A stretch of 11,843 nucleotides of DNA from Chitinophagales bacterium (GCA_020848315.1 JADLAH010000054.1:1-11843), one strand, 5' to 3'; positions 1 to 7,134 are shown, numbered from the stretch's first letter. Notes: a model not told the origin generated them from the letters alone. A program made the numbers and translations.

Positions 1-141
1 ACGCATGGTGTAAGTGACTCATTCAGCGATGTAAGACTAGTTGGGGGAATTGTCTTTACGTTCGCTACAGATCAGCAATACATACGTATCACAGATTTTG
101 ATAACATGTGGGTTTTGAAAGTTTCAGGTACTTTCGGATAG
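1..141 (+). CDS. C-terminal fragment of an unrecognised, probably beta-rich protein (truncated by window edge)
   Basis: Frame 1 is open from the first base to a TAG at 139-141 and encodes 46 residues. The alternation of polar and hydrophobic residues (for example VRLVGGIVFTFA and WVLKVSGTFG) suggests amphipathic beta strands, and the ending near an aromatic residue (TFG) would suit an outer-membrane barrel or a beta-sandwich. No family can be named from this fragment. Codon choice differs from the other genes: Gly is GGT, GGG or GGA and never GGC, Arg is AGA or CGT, and Leu is CTA or TTG. The neighbours favour GGC, CGC and CTG. This could mean foreign origin, low expression, or simply a small sample. 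That it is coding at all is inferred from the open frame and the strand-like pattern. Confidence 0.5.
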   Translation, partial: THGVSDSFSDVRLVGGIVFTFATDQQYIRITDFDNMWVLKVSGTFG

Positions 142-194
142 GGTAAATAAGTTCCGCTTTAGGCAGCACCTAATAAAATGGAGTAATAAATAGT

Positions 195-210
195 GTAGTA
201 GTAGTAGTAG
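195..210. repeat. (GTA)5 trinucleotide microsatellite
   Basis: Five perfect GTA units followed by a G, preceded by the imperfect extension TAGT. It lies outside any coding frame, about 54 bases after the stop of the left-edge gene. Tracts like this can change length by replication slippage; no function is evident. Confidence 0.8.
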
Positions 211-330
211 TTTCTGTCCCGTTGGTTGCATCAGAGAAATTATTCCTTCAGCGCCGTCAAGACTAAATGCAATGCAATATTAGGTATAAAATTGCGATTT
301 GTCAAGTCGAAGTGAAAAAAAATTTATAAA

Positions 331-365
331 TATCAAAAAAACTACATTCCGTTAATATTTTGATA
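331..365 (-). terminator. Possible weak terminator downstream of glyA
   Basis: TATCAAAA (331-338) and TTTTGATA (358-365) form an 8-bp perfect inverted repeat around a 19-base loop. Reading in the glyA direction, the dyad is followed within about 8 bases by a run of T (complement of the A run at 315-322). The stem is almost entirely A:T and the loop is long, so this is a weak candidate and not a textbook intrinsic terminator. Confidence 0.25.
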
Positions 366-418
366 AACATCAAGAAGACCGCATTTCCTGCAAACAATTG
401 AAAACAAATCAGATAAAT

Positions 419-1687
419 TTAATACAACGGAAATTGTTGCATAAATTTGTTAACCTCAGATTTTATTGACTTCTGCAACTGTTCTTCTGTTGGATGCTTG
501 ATCAACTGATCTATCCATTCCACCACCTGCAGACAATCCTGTTCTTTCAATCCTCGGGTGCTTATCGCCGCCGTTCCAATTCGGATACCGGAAGTAATAA
601 AAGGTGATTTATCATCGTATGGTACCATGTTTTTATTGACCGTAATATCGGCTTTACCCAAAACCAGGTCGGCTTCCTTGCCGGTAATATTCTTATTGCG
701 CAGGTCAATCAGCATCAGGTGATTGTCCGTGCCGCCGGATACCAGATTGTATCCTCTGCTGATGAATTCATTGGCCATCACTCTTGCATTCAGCATCACC
801 TGATCGGCGTAAGTACCAAAAGCATCGGTGAGTGCCTCACCGAAAGCGACTGCTTTTGCGGCAATCACATGCTCCAGCGGTCCGCCCTGCATACCCGGAA
901 ATACGCCGGCATTCAGCACCTGACTCATCATCTTCAATTCTCCTTTAGGTGTTTTTTCTCCCATAGGATTCTCGAAGTCTTTGCCCATCATAATGATACC
1001 GCCACGTGGACCTCTCAGCGTTTTATGAGTAGTGGATGTCACAATATGGCAATGTGGCATCGGATCGTTCAGTCTTTTCTTGGCAATCAAGCCGGCAGGG
1101 TGCGCGATATCCGCCAGCAGCAATGCCCCCACTTTATCCGCAATCGCACGGAAGCGCGCGTAATCCCAGTCTCTGGCATATGCGGAAGCGCCGCAGATAA
1201 TCAGTTTTGGTTTTTCCGCCAATGCAATCTGCTCCACTTTATCCATATCTATCGTGCCGGTTTCTTTTTCTACACCGTAGAATACCGGACGATACACCTT
1301 GCCGGAATAATTCACCGGAGAACCATGCGAAAGATGTCCGCCGTGCGATAAATTAAAGCCCAGCACCGTATCTCCCGGCTGCAATACCGATAAGAATACC
1401 GCCGCGTTGGCCTGTGCGCCGGAGTGCGGCTGCACGTTGGCATATTCCGCTCCAAACAATTCACATAATCTGTCGATCGCGATTTGTTCTACCTGATCCA
1501 CCACTTCACATCCGCCATAGTAGCGTTTGCCCGGATAGCCTTCTGCATATTTGTTGGTCAGGCAACTGCCCATCGCTTCCATCACCTGTTTGCTGGTGAA
1601 ATTTTCTGATGCAATCAGCTCAATACCAACGGTTTGACGGTGTAATTCATCATTAATCAGGGAGAATATTTTTTTGTCGCGTTCCAT
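419..1687 (-). CDS. glyA: Serine hydroxymethyltransferase
   Basis: A PLP-dependent cytosolic enzyme that interconverts serine plus tetrahydrofolate with glycine plus 5,10-methylene-tetrahydrofolate, the main source of one-carbon units for purine, thymidylate and methionine synthesis. The 422-residue length is normal for the family (E. coli about 417). Diagnostic motifs are all intact: ELIASENF (23-30), [14 protein letters not shown] (47-60), HSGAQAN (88-94), ADIAHPAGL (192-200) with the PLP-contacting Asp193 and His196, and [14 protein letters not shown] (217-230) with Lys222 as the Schiff-base lysine. The ATG at 1687 gives the expected [11 protein letters not shown] start, and a TAnnTTTA box lies 18 bases upstream. 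It diverges from the nucleotidyltransferase gene across a 156-base region. Nothing is missing or unusual, so the assignment is secure. Confidence 0.98.
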   Translation of the reverse strand: MERDKKIFSLINDELHRQTVGIELIASENFTSKQVMEAMGSCLTNKYAEGYPGKRYYGGCEVVDQVEQIAIDRLCELFGAEYANVQPHSGAQANAAVFLSVLQPGDTVLGFNLSHGGHLSHGSPVNYSGKVYRPVFYGVEKETGTIDMDKVEQIALAEKPKLIICGASAYARDWDYARFRAIADKVGALLLADIAHPAGLIAKKRLNDPMPHCHIVTSTTHKTLRGPRGGIIMMGKDFENPMGEKTPKGELKMMSQVLNAGVFPGMQGGPLEHVIAAKAVAFGEALTDAFGTYADQVMLNARVMANEFISRGYNLVSGGTDNHLMLIDLRNKNITGKEADLVLGKADITVNKNMVPYDDKSPFITSGIRIGTAAISTRGLKEQDCLQVVEWIDQLIKHPTEEQLQKSIKSEVNKFMQQFPLY

Positions 1688-1705
1688 ATGTAAACTTGTG
1701 TTGGG

Positions 1706-1713
1706 TAAAAATA
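1706..1713 (-). promoter_or_regulatory. Candidate -7 promoter box of glyA
   Basis: On the minus strand this reads TATTTTTA, matching the Bacteroidota -7 consensus TAnnTTTG except for A at the last position. It ends 18 bases before the glyA ATG, predicting a leader of roughly 10-13 bases. No clear -33 TTG element is visible at the expected distance, and the surroundings are AT-rich, so chance occurrence is possible. Confidence 0.4.
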
Positions 1714-1831
1714 AAAATTAGTCACGACTAGTTCACAGTACAGACAGAGTATTTTGTGTTATTATTTCATCAACAGCAGCCATTTATATAAAATTAAGAC
1801 CTCCCGGTTTCCACTTTTTCTGCTATTCCGT

Positions 1832-1839
1832 TATCTTTA
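1832..1839 (+). promoter_or_regulatory. Candidate -7 box of the nucleotidyltransferase gene, at the start codon
   Basis: TATCTTTA matches TAnnTTTG except for the final A. Only 4 bases separate it from the ATG at 1844. Transcription normally begins about 5-8 bases after such a box, so the mRNA would start at or just after the A of the ATG, which implies a leaderless message. No Shine-Dalgarno-like sequence is present. Confidence 0.5.
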
Positions 1840-1843
1840 AACT

Positions 1844-2842
1844 ATGATTGCCATAATTCCCGTAGCGGGCGCCGGCACCAAACTCCGGCCACATACCTAC
1901 ACGCAACCCAAAGCCCTTATTCCGGTGGCCGGAAAGCCTATTCTCGGCTTTATCATCGACCAGCTTCTCGAAAACGGCGTGCGCGAATTTGTGTTTATCA
2001 TCGGCTATCTGGGCGAAAAAATAAAGGAATATGTCGAACGCGACTACCCCAATATCAGCAAAAAATATGTTTCGCAGGAACAGCGCGAAGGACTCGGTCA
2101 CGCGATCTGGCTGGCAAGAGAAGTACTTCCGAAAAAGAGTGAGGTCATCATCGTACTCGGTGACACCATTATCGATGTCGACCTGAAAAAATTCCTCTCA
2201 CTGGACGGCTCCGCACTGGCCGTGAAAAAAGTCATGGATCCCCGCAAATTCGGCGTGGCAGAATTTAACGACGAACAACAAATCGTCCGAGTCGTAGAAA
2301 AGCCAAGCATTCCGCGCTCCAATATGGCACTCGTCGGTCTCTATAAAATCAGGGAACTGCAAACGCTGATGCAGGCACTTGACTACAATATCAAAAATAA
2401 TATCCGCAGCAAAAAGAATGAATTTACGCTCACGGACGGATTGCAGCGCATGATAGAAAGCGGAGTGGTTTTTCAGGGATTCAAGGTGGACAACTGGTAC
2501 GACTGCGGCCAAAAAGAGATTCTGCTGCAGACCAATGCTCTTTTGCTGAAACGACGCAAAAAATCGCCTTCCTACAAAAAAAACTTGCACAATTGCATTA
2601 TCGTGGAGCCGGTACACATCGGAAAAAACTCTACTATCAAAAACTGTATCATCGGGCCAAATGTCACCATCGGGGAAAATGCCGCCATCTGCGATTCCAT
2701 TATCCGCGATTCCATTATCGGCAGCTATACCAAGCTGAACGATGTGGTGTTGTTTAATTCCATTATCGGCAGCGACTCCGAAATCTGGGGCAGCAGTCAG
2801 AGCCTGAATATCGGTGATAATACAGAGTTGGACTTGCGATAG
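1844..2842 (+). CDS. Sugar-1-phosphate nucleotidyltransferase with left-handed beta-helix C-terminus
   Basis: Predicted to activate a sugar-1-phosphate with an NTP, giving an NDP-sugar for envelope glycans, in the cytosol. Residues 1-235 form a Rossmann-type NTP_transferase domain: signature GAGTKLRPHT (9-18), catalytic-type Lys23 in QPKALIPVAGKP (21-32), GLGHAI (83-88), the metal-binding Asp in LGDT (105-108), FGV (136-138), EKP (152-154), TLTDGL (195-200) and DCG (220-222). Residues 252-330 carry isoleucine-rich hexapeptide-like turns (VEPVHIGKNSTI, IIGPNVTIGENA, DSIIRDSIIGS), typical of a left-handed beta-helix as in GlmU-like and GDP-mannose or glucose-1-phosphate pyrophosphorylases. The exact sugar and nucleotide cannot be read from the sequence; dTTP/glucose-1-P and GTP/mannose-1-P are both possible, and an acyltransferase role for the helix is not shown. 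The glycosyltransferase at 10541 could use such products, but the two are not linked in an operon. Confidence 0.88.
   Translation: MIAIIPVAGAGTKLRPHTYTQPKALIPVAGKPILGFIIDQLLENGVREFVFIIGYLGEKIKEYVERDYPNISKKYVSQEQREGLGHAIWLAREVLPKKSEVIIVLGDTIIDVDLKKFLSLDGSALAVKKVMDPRKFGVAEFNDEQQIVRVVEKPSIPRSNMALVGLYKIRELQTLMQALDYNIKNNIRSKKNEFTLTDGLQRMIESGVVFQGFKVDNWYDCGQKEILLQTNALLLKRRKKSPSYKKNLHNCIIVEPVHIGKNSTIKNCIIGPNVTIGENAAICDSIIRDSIIGSYTKLNDVVLFNSIIGSDSEIWGSSQSLNIGDNTELDLR
2691..2773 (+). repeat. Short direct repeats inside the beta-helix coding region
   Basis: GCGATTCCATTATC occurs at 2691-2704 and again at 2706-2719 (period 15 bases, encoding DSIIR then DSIIG). ATTCCATTATCGGCAGC (17 bases) occurs at 2709-2725 and 2757-2773, 48 bases apart and in frame. 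They reflect protein-level repeats of the beta-helix (D/N-S-I-I-x), with near-identical codons retained. Confidence 0.8.
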
Positions 2843-2941
2843 CGCATTTTTTTACCGAATTTTACACTTTAATGATTCTTAGAACGTTATAAAACTGGAA
2901 AACAAGGGAACTATCCGCCCATTTTCTTCGTCTATAAAAGT

Positions 2942-4246
2942 ATGTTTGCAGTAATTGATTTAGAAACCACCGGAGGCAATCCCAACTCAGAACGCATCAT
3001 TGAGATTGGCATCGTATTGCACGACGGCAAACATAAAATCGGCGAATATACCACACTCATCAATCCGGAGAAGGAAATCAGCGCATTCATCTCCACCTTC
3101 ACGGGCATCACTAACGCGATGGTAAAAAACGCGCCGAAATTCGCTGAAGTGGCCGACACCATCTACGAACTGCTGGAAGGCAAAATTGTGGTGGCTCACA
3201 ATGCGCGGTTTGACTACAATTTCATCAAAAGCGAATTCCGGCGACTGAATATGCCTTTCACCAAAAAGCATATCTGCACCGTACAACTTAGTCGCAAGAT
3301 ATTTCCGGATCTCAAATCGCACAGCCTGGGCAACCTCTGCCGCGATCTGGACATCCGGATTGACAACCGCCACCGCGCCTTCGGCGACGCCGCCGCTACG
3401 GCTTTGTTACTGGAAAAACTGCTGGAAAATGACCACAAAAACTTCATCACCGAACATCTGAATGATGATATTTCCAAAATATTCCTTCCACAAAAACTAC
3501 GCCCCAACCTGATTGATGTGCTGCCGGAAGAAGTGGGCGTTTTCTATTTTCACGATGCCAATGGCAATATCATCTATCTGGATAAGACCAAAAATATCCG
3601 CGAACATATCATCTCTTTCTTTTCAAAAAAACCGGCGGAAAAATCCAAGCAGCAGCTGCATCAGGAAATACATGATATCTCTTACGAACTGACCGGCAAT
3701 GAACTGATTGCTTCTCTGATAGAAACGGCACGCATCAAACACCACAGCCCGCGCTACAACAGGCCTGTTCCCAATAGTTTTTATAAATACGGACTTTTCT
3801 CGGAAATGGATCAGAATGGATTCCAGAAACTGATGGTGAAAATGCTGAATGAAGAGGAAAATCCGATTCTGAAATTTTCTTCTAAATTCAAAGCGGAAAG
3901 AATGATGCACACCATCTTGAGCAGCTTCCGGCTGGAACCCACCTTCAAGAAAATTGACAACGCGTGGCTGTACAACAAACGCATGCAGGAAGTGCTGGCG
4001 AAATTTGTGTATCCCTACGAGAATTTCTTTATCATAGATGCGGGTCGCGGTGGCTCAGAACGCTCCGCCATTCAGATAGAAAACGGGGAATACAAGGGCT
4101 TCGGCTTCTTCGAGCCATCTTATATCCAGCATCCGGAAGAACTGAAGAATACCATTCAGCACCATCTGATGGAAACCGAAAACAAGAAATTAATCCAGAA
4201 TTACCTGCGCAAATACGCGAAACACATCGAGCTTATTGCTTACTAG
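2942..4246 (+). CDS. DEDDh 3'-5' exonuclease fused to a degenerate GIY-YIG (UvrC/Cho-like) domain
   Basis: A 434-residue nuclease of a type common in Bacteroidota. Residues 1-165 are a DnaQ-like exonuclease with a complete DEDDh set: Asp6 and Glu8 in IDLETT, Asp91 in AHNARFD, His144 and Asp149 in HRAFGDA. Residues about 194-275 align with a GIY-YIG nuclease (PEEVGVFYF, IIYLDKTKNIR, and Glu261 with SPRYN at 269-273). However, the GIY tyrosine is Phe201 and the YIG glycine is Asp214, while Arg220, Glu261 and Asn273 remain. After Cys133 there are no cysteines at all, although UvrC/Cho-type relatives carry a Cys-containing segment in this part. The exonuclease is probably active on DNA ends in repair; the GIY-YIG half may be only structural or DNA-binding. 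The gene starts 99 bases after the nucleotidyltransferase, with no clear promoter box, and its last 14 bases overlap the convergent membrane-protein gene. Confidence 0.87.
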   Translation: MFAVIDLETTGGNPNSERIIEIGIVLHDGKHKIGEYTTLINPEKEISAFISTFTGITNAMVKNAPKFAEVADTIYELLEGKIVVAHNARFDYNFIKSEFRRLNMPFTKKHICTVQLSRKIFPDLKSHSLGNLCRDLDIRIDNRHRAFGDAAATALLLEKLLENDHKNFITEHLNDDISKIFLPQKLRPNLIDVLPEEVGVFYFHDANGNIIYLDKTKNIREHIISFFSKKPAEKSKQQLHQEIHDISYELTGNELIASLIETARIKHHSPRYNRPVPNSFYKYGLFSEMDQNGFQKLMVKMLNEEENPILKFSSKFKAERMMHTILSSFRLEPTFKKIDNAWLYNKRMQEVLAKFVYPYENFFIIDAGRGGSERSAIQIENGEYKGFGFFEPSYIQHPEELKNTIQHHLMETENKKLIQNYLRKYAKHIELIAY

Positions 4247-4733
4247 CCTTTTTCTTTATCAACCTGTCCAGCTGGGATTGCAGGAATATCGTCTGCACAA
4301 TGCGCATTTGCAGCAATATAATCATCACCATGGAGATGACACCCGCAAATACCGTCAGTTGCTTAATGTAGAGTAGTTCTTCCACTTCCGTTCCGGATAA
4401 TATATGCTGATACACATCGGGCGGCAAGGTGTAGATATAATTATCAAATACCGCATTGAAGGTATAGTATTGGTCGAGTGCGTAGAAGAACAAAGGAATA
4501 TTGCCTACAAACAATAAAATCTTTACCCAGATATTACTCATTACTACAGAACTGCTCATGAATACCGTGAACCGGAAATAAGTGACAATAAAAAAGATGG
4601 AGACAAACAGGTATCGGAAAAACAAGTCTGTGATATGACTGCGGATGGGCATAATCAGGACATAGGCAGCCACAAGTGCAAACACCAACCACAGCGCCTC
4701 GTATGCCAATTGTAACAAAGTCTTATTATTCAC
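4233..4733 (-). CDS. Hypothetical four-helix inner-membrane protein
   Basis: I do not recognise a named family. The 166-residue product has four hydrophobic stretches suited to transmembrane helices, roughly at 12-30, 38-58, 68-86 and 126-146. A polar loop between the third and fourth (87-125) is rich in Tyr and acidic residues, and the C-terminal tail is basic (RLIKKKASKQ). There is no signal-peptide cleavage site and no catalytic motif. The start is a GTG at 4733, chosen because a perfect TAnnTTTG box lies 16 bases upstream and the reading begins NNKTLL. It overlaps the exonuclease/GIY-YIG gene tail-to-tail by 14 bases and diverges from the pcrB-like gene, with 147 bases between the two starts. 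Membrane location is well supported; function is unknown, and any tie to lipid synthesis next door is speculative. Confidence 0.72.
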   Translation of the reverse strand: MNNKTLLQLAYEALWLVFALVAAYVLIMPIRSHITDLFFRYLFVSIFFIVTYFRFTVFMSSSVVMSNIWVKILLFVGNIPLFFYALDQYYTFNAVFDNYIYTLPPDVYQHILSGTEVEELLYIKQLTVFAGVISMVMIILLQMRIVQTIFLQSQLDRLIKKKASKQ

Positions 4734-4744
4734 GGGTAAGCTAT

Positions 4745-4762
4745 TTCCGCAAAAGTACGGAA
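4745..4762. promoter_or_regulatory. -7 box of the membrane-protein gene, exactly framed by a dyad
   Basis: On the minus strand, bases 4757-4750 read TACTTTTG, a perfect TAnnTTTG box 16 bases before the GTG start. It is bracketed by TTCCG (4745-4749) and CGGAA (4758-4762), a perfect 5-bp inverted repeat with the 8-base box as its centre. The geometry resembles an operator overlapping the promoter, but the half-sites are short. Confidence 0.45.
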
Positions 4763-4867
4763 TCCCGCGAAGTAATGCTATTAGTTAAATGTTATCAGAT
4801 GTTGCCGGCATGGCTTGCAAACAATGCTTTTATAAGAAAAAAACGAACACAACTTGCGACTATTCCC

Positions 4868-4875
4868 TATCTTTA
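4868..4875 (+). promoter_or_regulatory. Candidate -7 box of the pcrB-rsgA operon, at the start codon
   Basis: TATCTTTA fits TAnnTTTG except for the last base and ends 5 bases before the ATG at 4881. This would put the transcription start at or next to the ATG. It also argues against the longer in-frame TTG start at 4854, because the box would then sit inside the coding region. Confidence 0.5.
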
Positions 4876-4880
4876 CGCTA

Positions 4881-5588
4881 ATGAACTTATCTACTTCGCA
4901 GCGACAAATCGCCGTATTGATTGACCCGGACAAGACAGATGCGGCCAAAGTGCAGCAGACGGTTGCCACGGCCACCAAAGCCGGCGTTGACTTTTTTCTG
5001 GTGGGCGGCAGCCTGCTGCTGAAAAACAACCTGGATGAAGTAATTGCCGCGATTAAAAAAAGTACCCGCAAAAAAGTGTATCTCTTTCCCGGCAATCCGA
5101 TGCAGATTAGTCCGAAGGCGGATGGCATTCTGCTGCTCAGCCTGATTTCCGGTCGCAATGCCGACCTGCTGATTGGGCACCACGTGCAGGCAGCACCTCT
5201 GCTGAAACAAGCCAAACTGCAGATTGTACCGACAGGCTATATCCTCGTGGACAGCGGCACACCGACGACGGTTTCCTATATTTCAAACACGACACCCGTA
5301 CCATCAGGAAAACCGGAGATTGCGGCCTGTACCGCACTTGCGGGCGAACAGCTTGGACTGAAGTGCATCTACCTCGAAGCGGGCAGCGGCGCGCAGCAAC
5401 CCGTTCCAAAAGAAATGATTAAAGCCGTCCGGAAGCAACTTTCCGTACCACTGATTGTTGGCGGCGGACTGCGCAGCAAAGAGCAGATAGAACAGGCATT
5501 TCAGGCAGGTGCCAACGTAGTGGTCATCGGTACCGCCATCGAAAAAAATCCGGCATTTCTGCAGGAAATCAAAGACATCCAACGCTAA
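4881..5588 (+). CDS. Geranylgeranylglyceryl phosphate synthase family protein (PcrB-like)
   Basis: A TIM-barrel prenyltransferase predicted to join sn-glycerol-1-phosphate to a polyprenyl diphosphate through an ether bond, the first committed step of archaeal-type lipids. Seen in the 235-residue product: AVLIDPDK (11-18), FFLVGGS (38-44), LFPGNPMQIS (68-77), IVPTGYILVDSGTPT (115-129), YLEAGSGA (164-171), IVGGGLRS (192-199) and VVIGTAIEK (214-222). The GGG and GTA(I/V) elements are the C-terminal phosphate-binding loops of this barrel family. Bacteroidota homologues (for example from Chitinophaga and Flavobacterium) are known group II GGGP synthases; the downstream product in these bacteria is poorly understood. 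Prenyl chain length cannot be read here. I start at ATG 4881 rather than TTG 4854 because of the promoter box at 4868. It is followed after 25 bases by rsgA, probably in one transcript. Confidence 0.92.
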   Translation: MNLSTSQRQIAVLIDPDKTDAAKVQQTVATATKAGVDFFLVGGSLLLKNNLDEVIAAIKKSTRKKVYLFPGNPMQISPKADGILLLSLISGRNADLLIGHHVQAAPLLKQAKLQIVPTGYILVDSGTPTTVSYISNTTPVPSGKPEIAACTALAGEQLGLKCIYLEAGSGAQQPVPKEMIKAVRKQLSVPLIVGGGLRSKEQIEQAFQAGANVVVIGTAIEKNPAFLQEIKDIQR

Positions 5589-5613
5589 ACTATCCCAATC
5601 ATTCAGCTAAAGT

Positions 5614-6552
5614 ATGAGCGACACAAAAGGAAGAATTATACAGACTACCGGCTCCTGGTATCAGGTGCTGCTTGCCGGCAAGATGGTGATGGCGCGCCTG
5701 AAAGGCAAATTCAAACTGGATGAACTCGACACCACCAACCCTATCGCGGTGGGCGATTTTGTTACGCTCGAAAAAACCGTCAACAACGAATATATCATCA
5801 ACGAAATCCATCCCCGGCACAATTACATCGTGCGACAGTCGCCGCGCAACAAGCACCAGCGCCATATCATCGCCTCCAATGTCGATCAGGCATTGCTGAT
5901 TGTCACCATCGCGCAACCACGCACCTCGCTGGGATTCATCGACCGGTTTATTGCGGCCGCAGAATCGTTCCATATTCCCGTAAAAATTGTGCTGAATAAA
6001 ACAGACCTTATCCGCGAAAAAGAACAGGAGCAGGCGGACTACCTGAAGGCGGTGTACAATCAACTGGGCTACACCGTCATAGAAGCATCTACGGTGACGG
6101 GACAGGGCATATCTATTATCCGCGAAACACTCCGCGATAAAACCACGCTGGTGGCGGGCCATTCGGGCGTCGGAAAGTCGACCATCGTCAATGCCATCAA
6201 TGCGGAACTGAATCTGAAGACAGGCAAAATATCCGAAAAATGGGGCAAAGGAATGCACACCACCACATTTGCCACCATGTTTGAAATCATGCCGGACTCT
6301 TTTATTATCGACACACCGGGCATCAAGGAATTTATGCTGCTGCAGGTGGAACCTGAAGAAGTATCGGGCTATTTTACCGATATCAAACAATACGCCGAAG
6401 GCTGCCAGTTCAACAACTGCCTGCACCGCAACGAACCCAACTGTGCCGTGAAGGAAGCCGTGGAAAACGCTAAAATCGCGCCTACCCGCTACGAAAACTA
6501 CCTCAATATCATCGATAATATCCGGGATATTAATTACTGGGAAAGGAAATAG
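5614..6552 (+). CDS. rsgA: Ribosome small-subunit-dependent GTPase A
   Basis: A circularly permuted GTPase that binds the 30S subunit late in assembly and whose GTP hydrolysis releases it from mature particles. An N-terminal OB fold occupies about 1-75 (GRIIQTTGSWYQV, MARLKGKFKL, GDFVTLE). The G motifs come in the permuted order G4-G1-G2-G3: NKTD (128-131), GHSGVGKST (182-190), HTTT (215-218) and DTPGIKEF (233-240). The C-terminal zinc site has the expected spacing: Cys264, Cys269, His271 and Cys277. The 312-residue length is normal for the family. It lies 25 bases after the pcrB-like gene with no promoter box of its own, so co-transcription is likely. All functional residues are present. Confidence 0.97.
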   Translation: MSDTKGRIIQTTGSWYQVLLAGKMVMARLKGKFKLDELDTTNPIAVGDFVTLEKTVNNEYIINEIHPRHNYIVRQSPRNKHQRHIIASNVDQALLIVTIAQPRTSLGFIDRFIAAAESFHIPVKIVLNKTDLIREKEQEQADYLKAVYNQLGYTVIEASTVTGQGISIIRETLRDKTTLVAGHSGVGKSTIVNAINAELNLKTGKISEKWGKGMHTTTFATMFEIMPDSFIIDTPGIKEFMLLQVEPEEVSGYFTDIKQYAEGCQFNNCLHRNEPNCAVKEAVENAKIAPTRYENYLNIIDNIRDINYWERK

Positions 6553-6610
6553 CTGTAAATATTTATTTATTCAAAAAAACACTACGCCACAAAATGTCTT
6601 ACTAACAGAT

Positions 6611-6618
6611 TACTTTTG
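6611..6618 (+). promoter_or_regulatory. -7 promoter box of the standalone exonuclease gene
   Basis: TACTTTTG is a perfect TAnnTTTG match. It ends 18 bases before the ATG at 6637, predicting a leader of about 10-13 bases made only of A, T and one or two G, without a Shine-Dalgarno sequence. No convincing -33 element was found. Confidence 0.55.
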
Positions 6619-6636
6619 TGAGTAATAATAAATAAT

Positions 6637-7134
6637 ATGACTTTCACCGCCATCGATTTTGAAACCGCTACCTATCAAAGACACTCTGCCTGTGCGGTAG
6701 GCATTGTCACGGTAGAGAATGGCATTATCACCGATGAATTCAGTACGCTTATTCAGCCACCGGACAATATTTATTTCTGGCAAAATATCCGCGTACACGG
6801 TATTCAACCGGAACACACGGCATACATGCCCACGTTCGGAGATTTGTATCCGGAAATCTACCGTCGGTTACTGCACAGAACCGTGGTGGCACACAACGAA
6901 AGTTTTGACCGCCACGTACTGAAAGGATGTATCAGCCACTACGGCCTGTCTTCCAAAGGACTCATGCTGCACAAAGAATGGCAATGCACGGTAAAGCTTT
7001 CGCGCAGCCTGGGCTTTTACCCCAACAAACTCAGCGACTGCTGCGCCCGCCTGAATATTCCGTTGCAGCACCACGATGCACTGTCCGATGCCAAAGCCTG
7101 CGCAATGTTGTATATGAATTTATCCAGACAATAA
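6637..7134 (+). CDS. Small DnaQ-like DEDDh 3'-5' exonuclease
   Basis: A single-domain exonuclease of 165 residues, similar to the DNA polymerase III epsilon fold but without a clear polymerase-binding tail. All catalytic positions are present: Asp7 and Glu9 in IDFETA, Asp91 in VVAHNESFD (83-91), His146 and Asp151 in HDALSDA. KLSDCCARLN (131-140) fits the usual helix before ExoIII. It should hydrolyse single-stranded DNA or RNA from the 3' end with two divalent metal ions. Replicative proofreading, repair or RNA trimming cannot be told apart from sequence. It has its own promoter box and is separated by 84 bases from rsgA. It converges on the 96-residue hypothetical gene, with 32 bases between the stops. 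It is a distant cousin of the exonuclease half of the protein at 2942, without the GIY-YIG extension. Confidence 0.9.
   Translation: MTFTAIDFETATYQRHSACAVGIVTVENGIITDEFSTLIQPPDNIYFWQNIRVHGIQPEHTAYMPTFGDLYPEIYRRLLHRTVVAHNESFDRHVLKGCISHYGLSSKGLMLHKEWQCTVKLSRSLGFYPNKLSDCCARLNIPLQHHDALSDAKACAMLYMNLSRQ

Larger units (their letters stand above)
142..418. other. AT-rich intergenic region
   Basis: These 277 bases lie between the left-edge fragment and the 3' end of glyA. No reading frame of useful length, tRNA or rRNA signature is visible. The left part holds a short GTA microsatellite. The right part (about 310-418) is strongly AT-rich and includes a weak dyad that may terminate glyA. Otherwise I see nothing here. 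Confidence 0.6.

Noticed and set aside
719..1351. Plus-strand open frame of 210 codons opposite glyA
   Set aside because: It is a shadow of the highly conserved glyA frame, with no family resemblance.
4854..4880. Longer pcrB-like start at TTG 4854
   Set aside because: It would place the TATCTTTA box inside the coding region and add nine residues before the usual family start; ATG 4881 is better.
5599..6426. Long minus-strand open frame (275 codons) opposite rsgA
   Set aside because: It lies entirely antisense to a gene with complete GTPase and zinc-binding motifs. Its translation has the low-complexity, Phe/Arg/His-rich look of a shadow frame, and it shows no recognisable domain.
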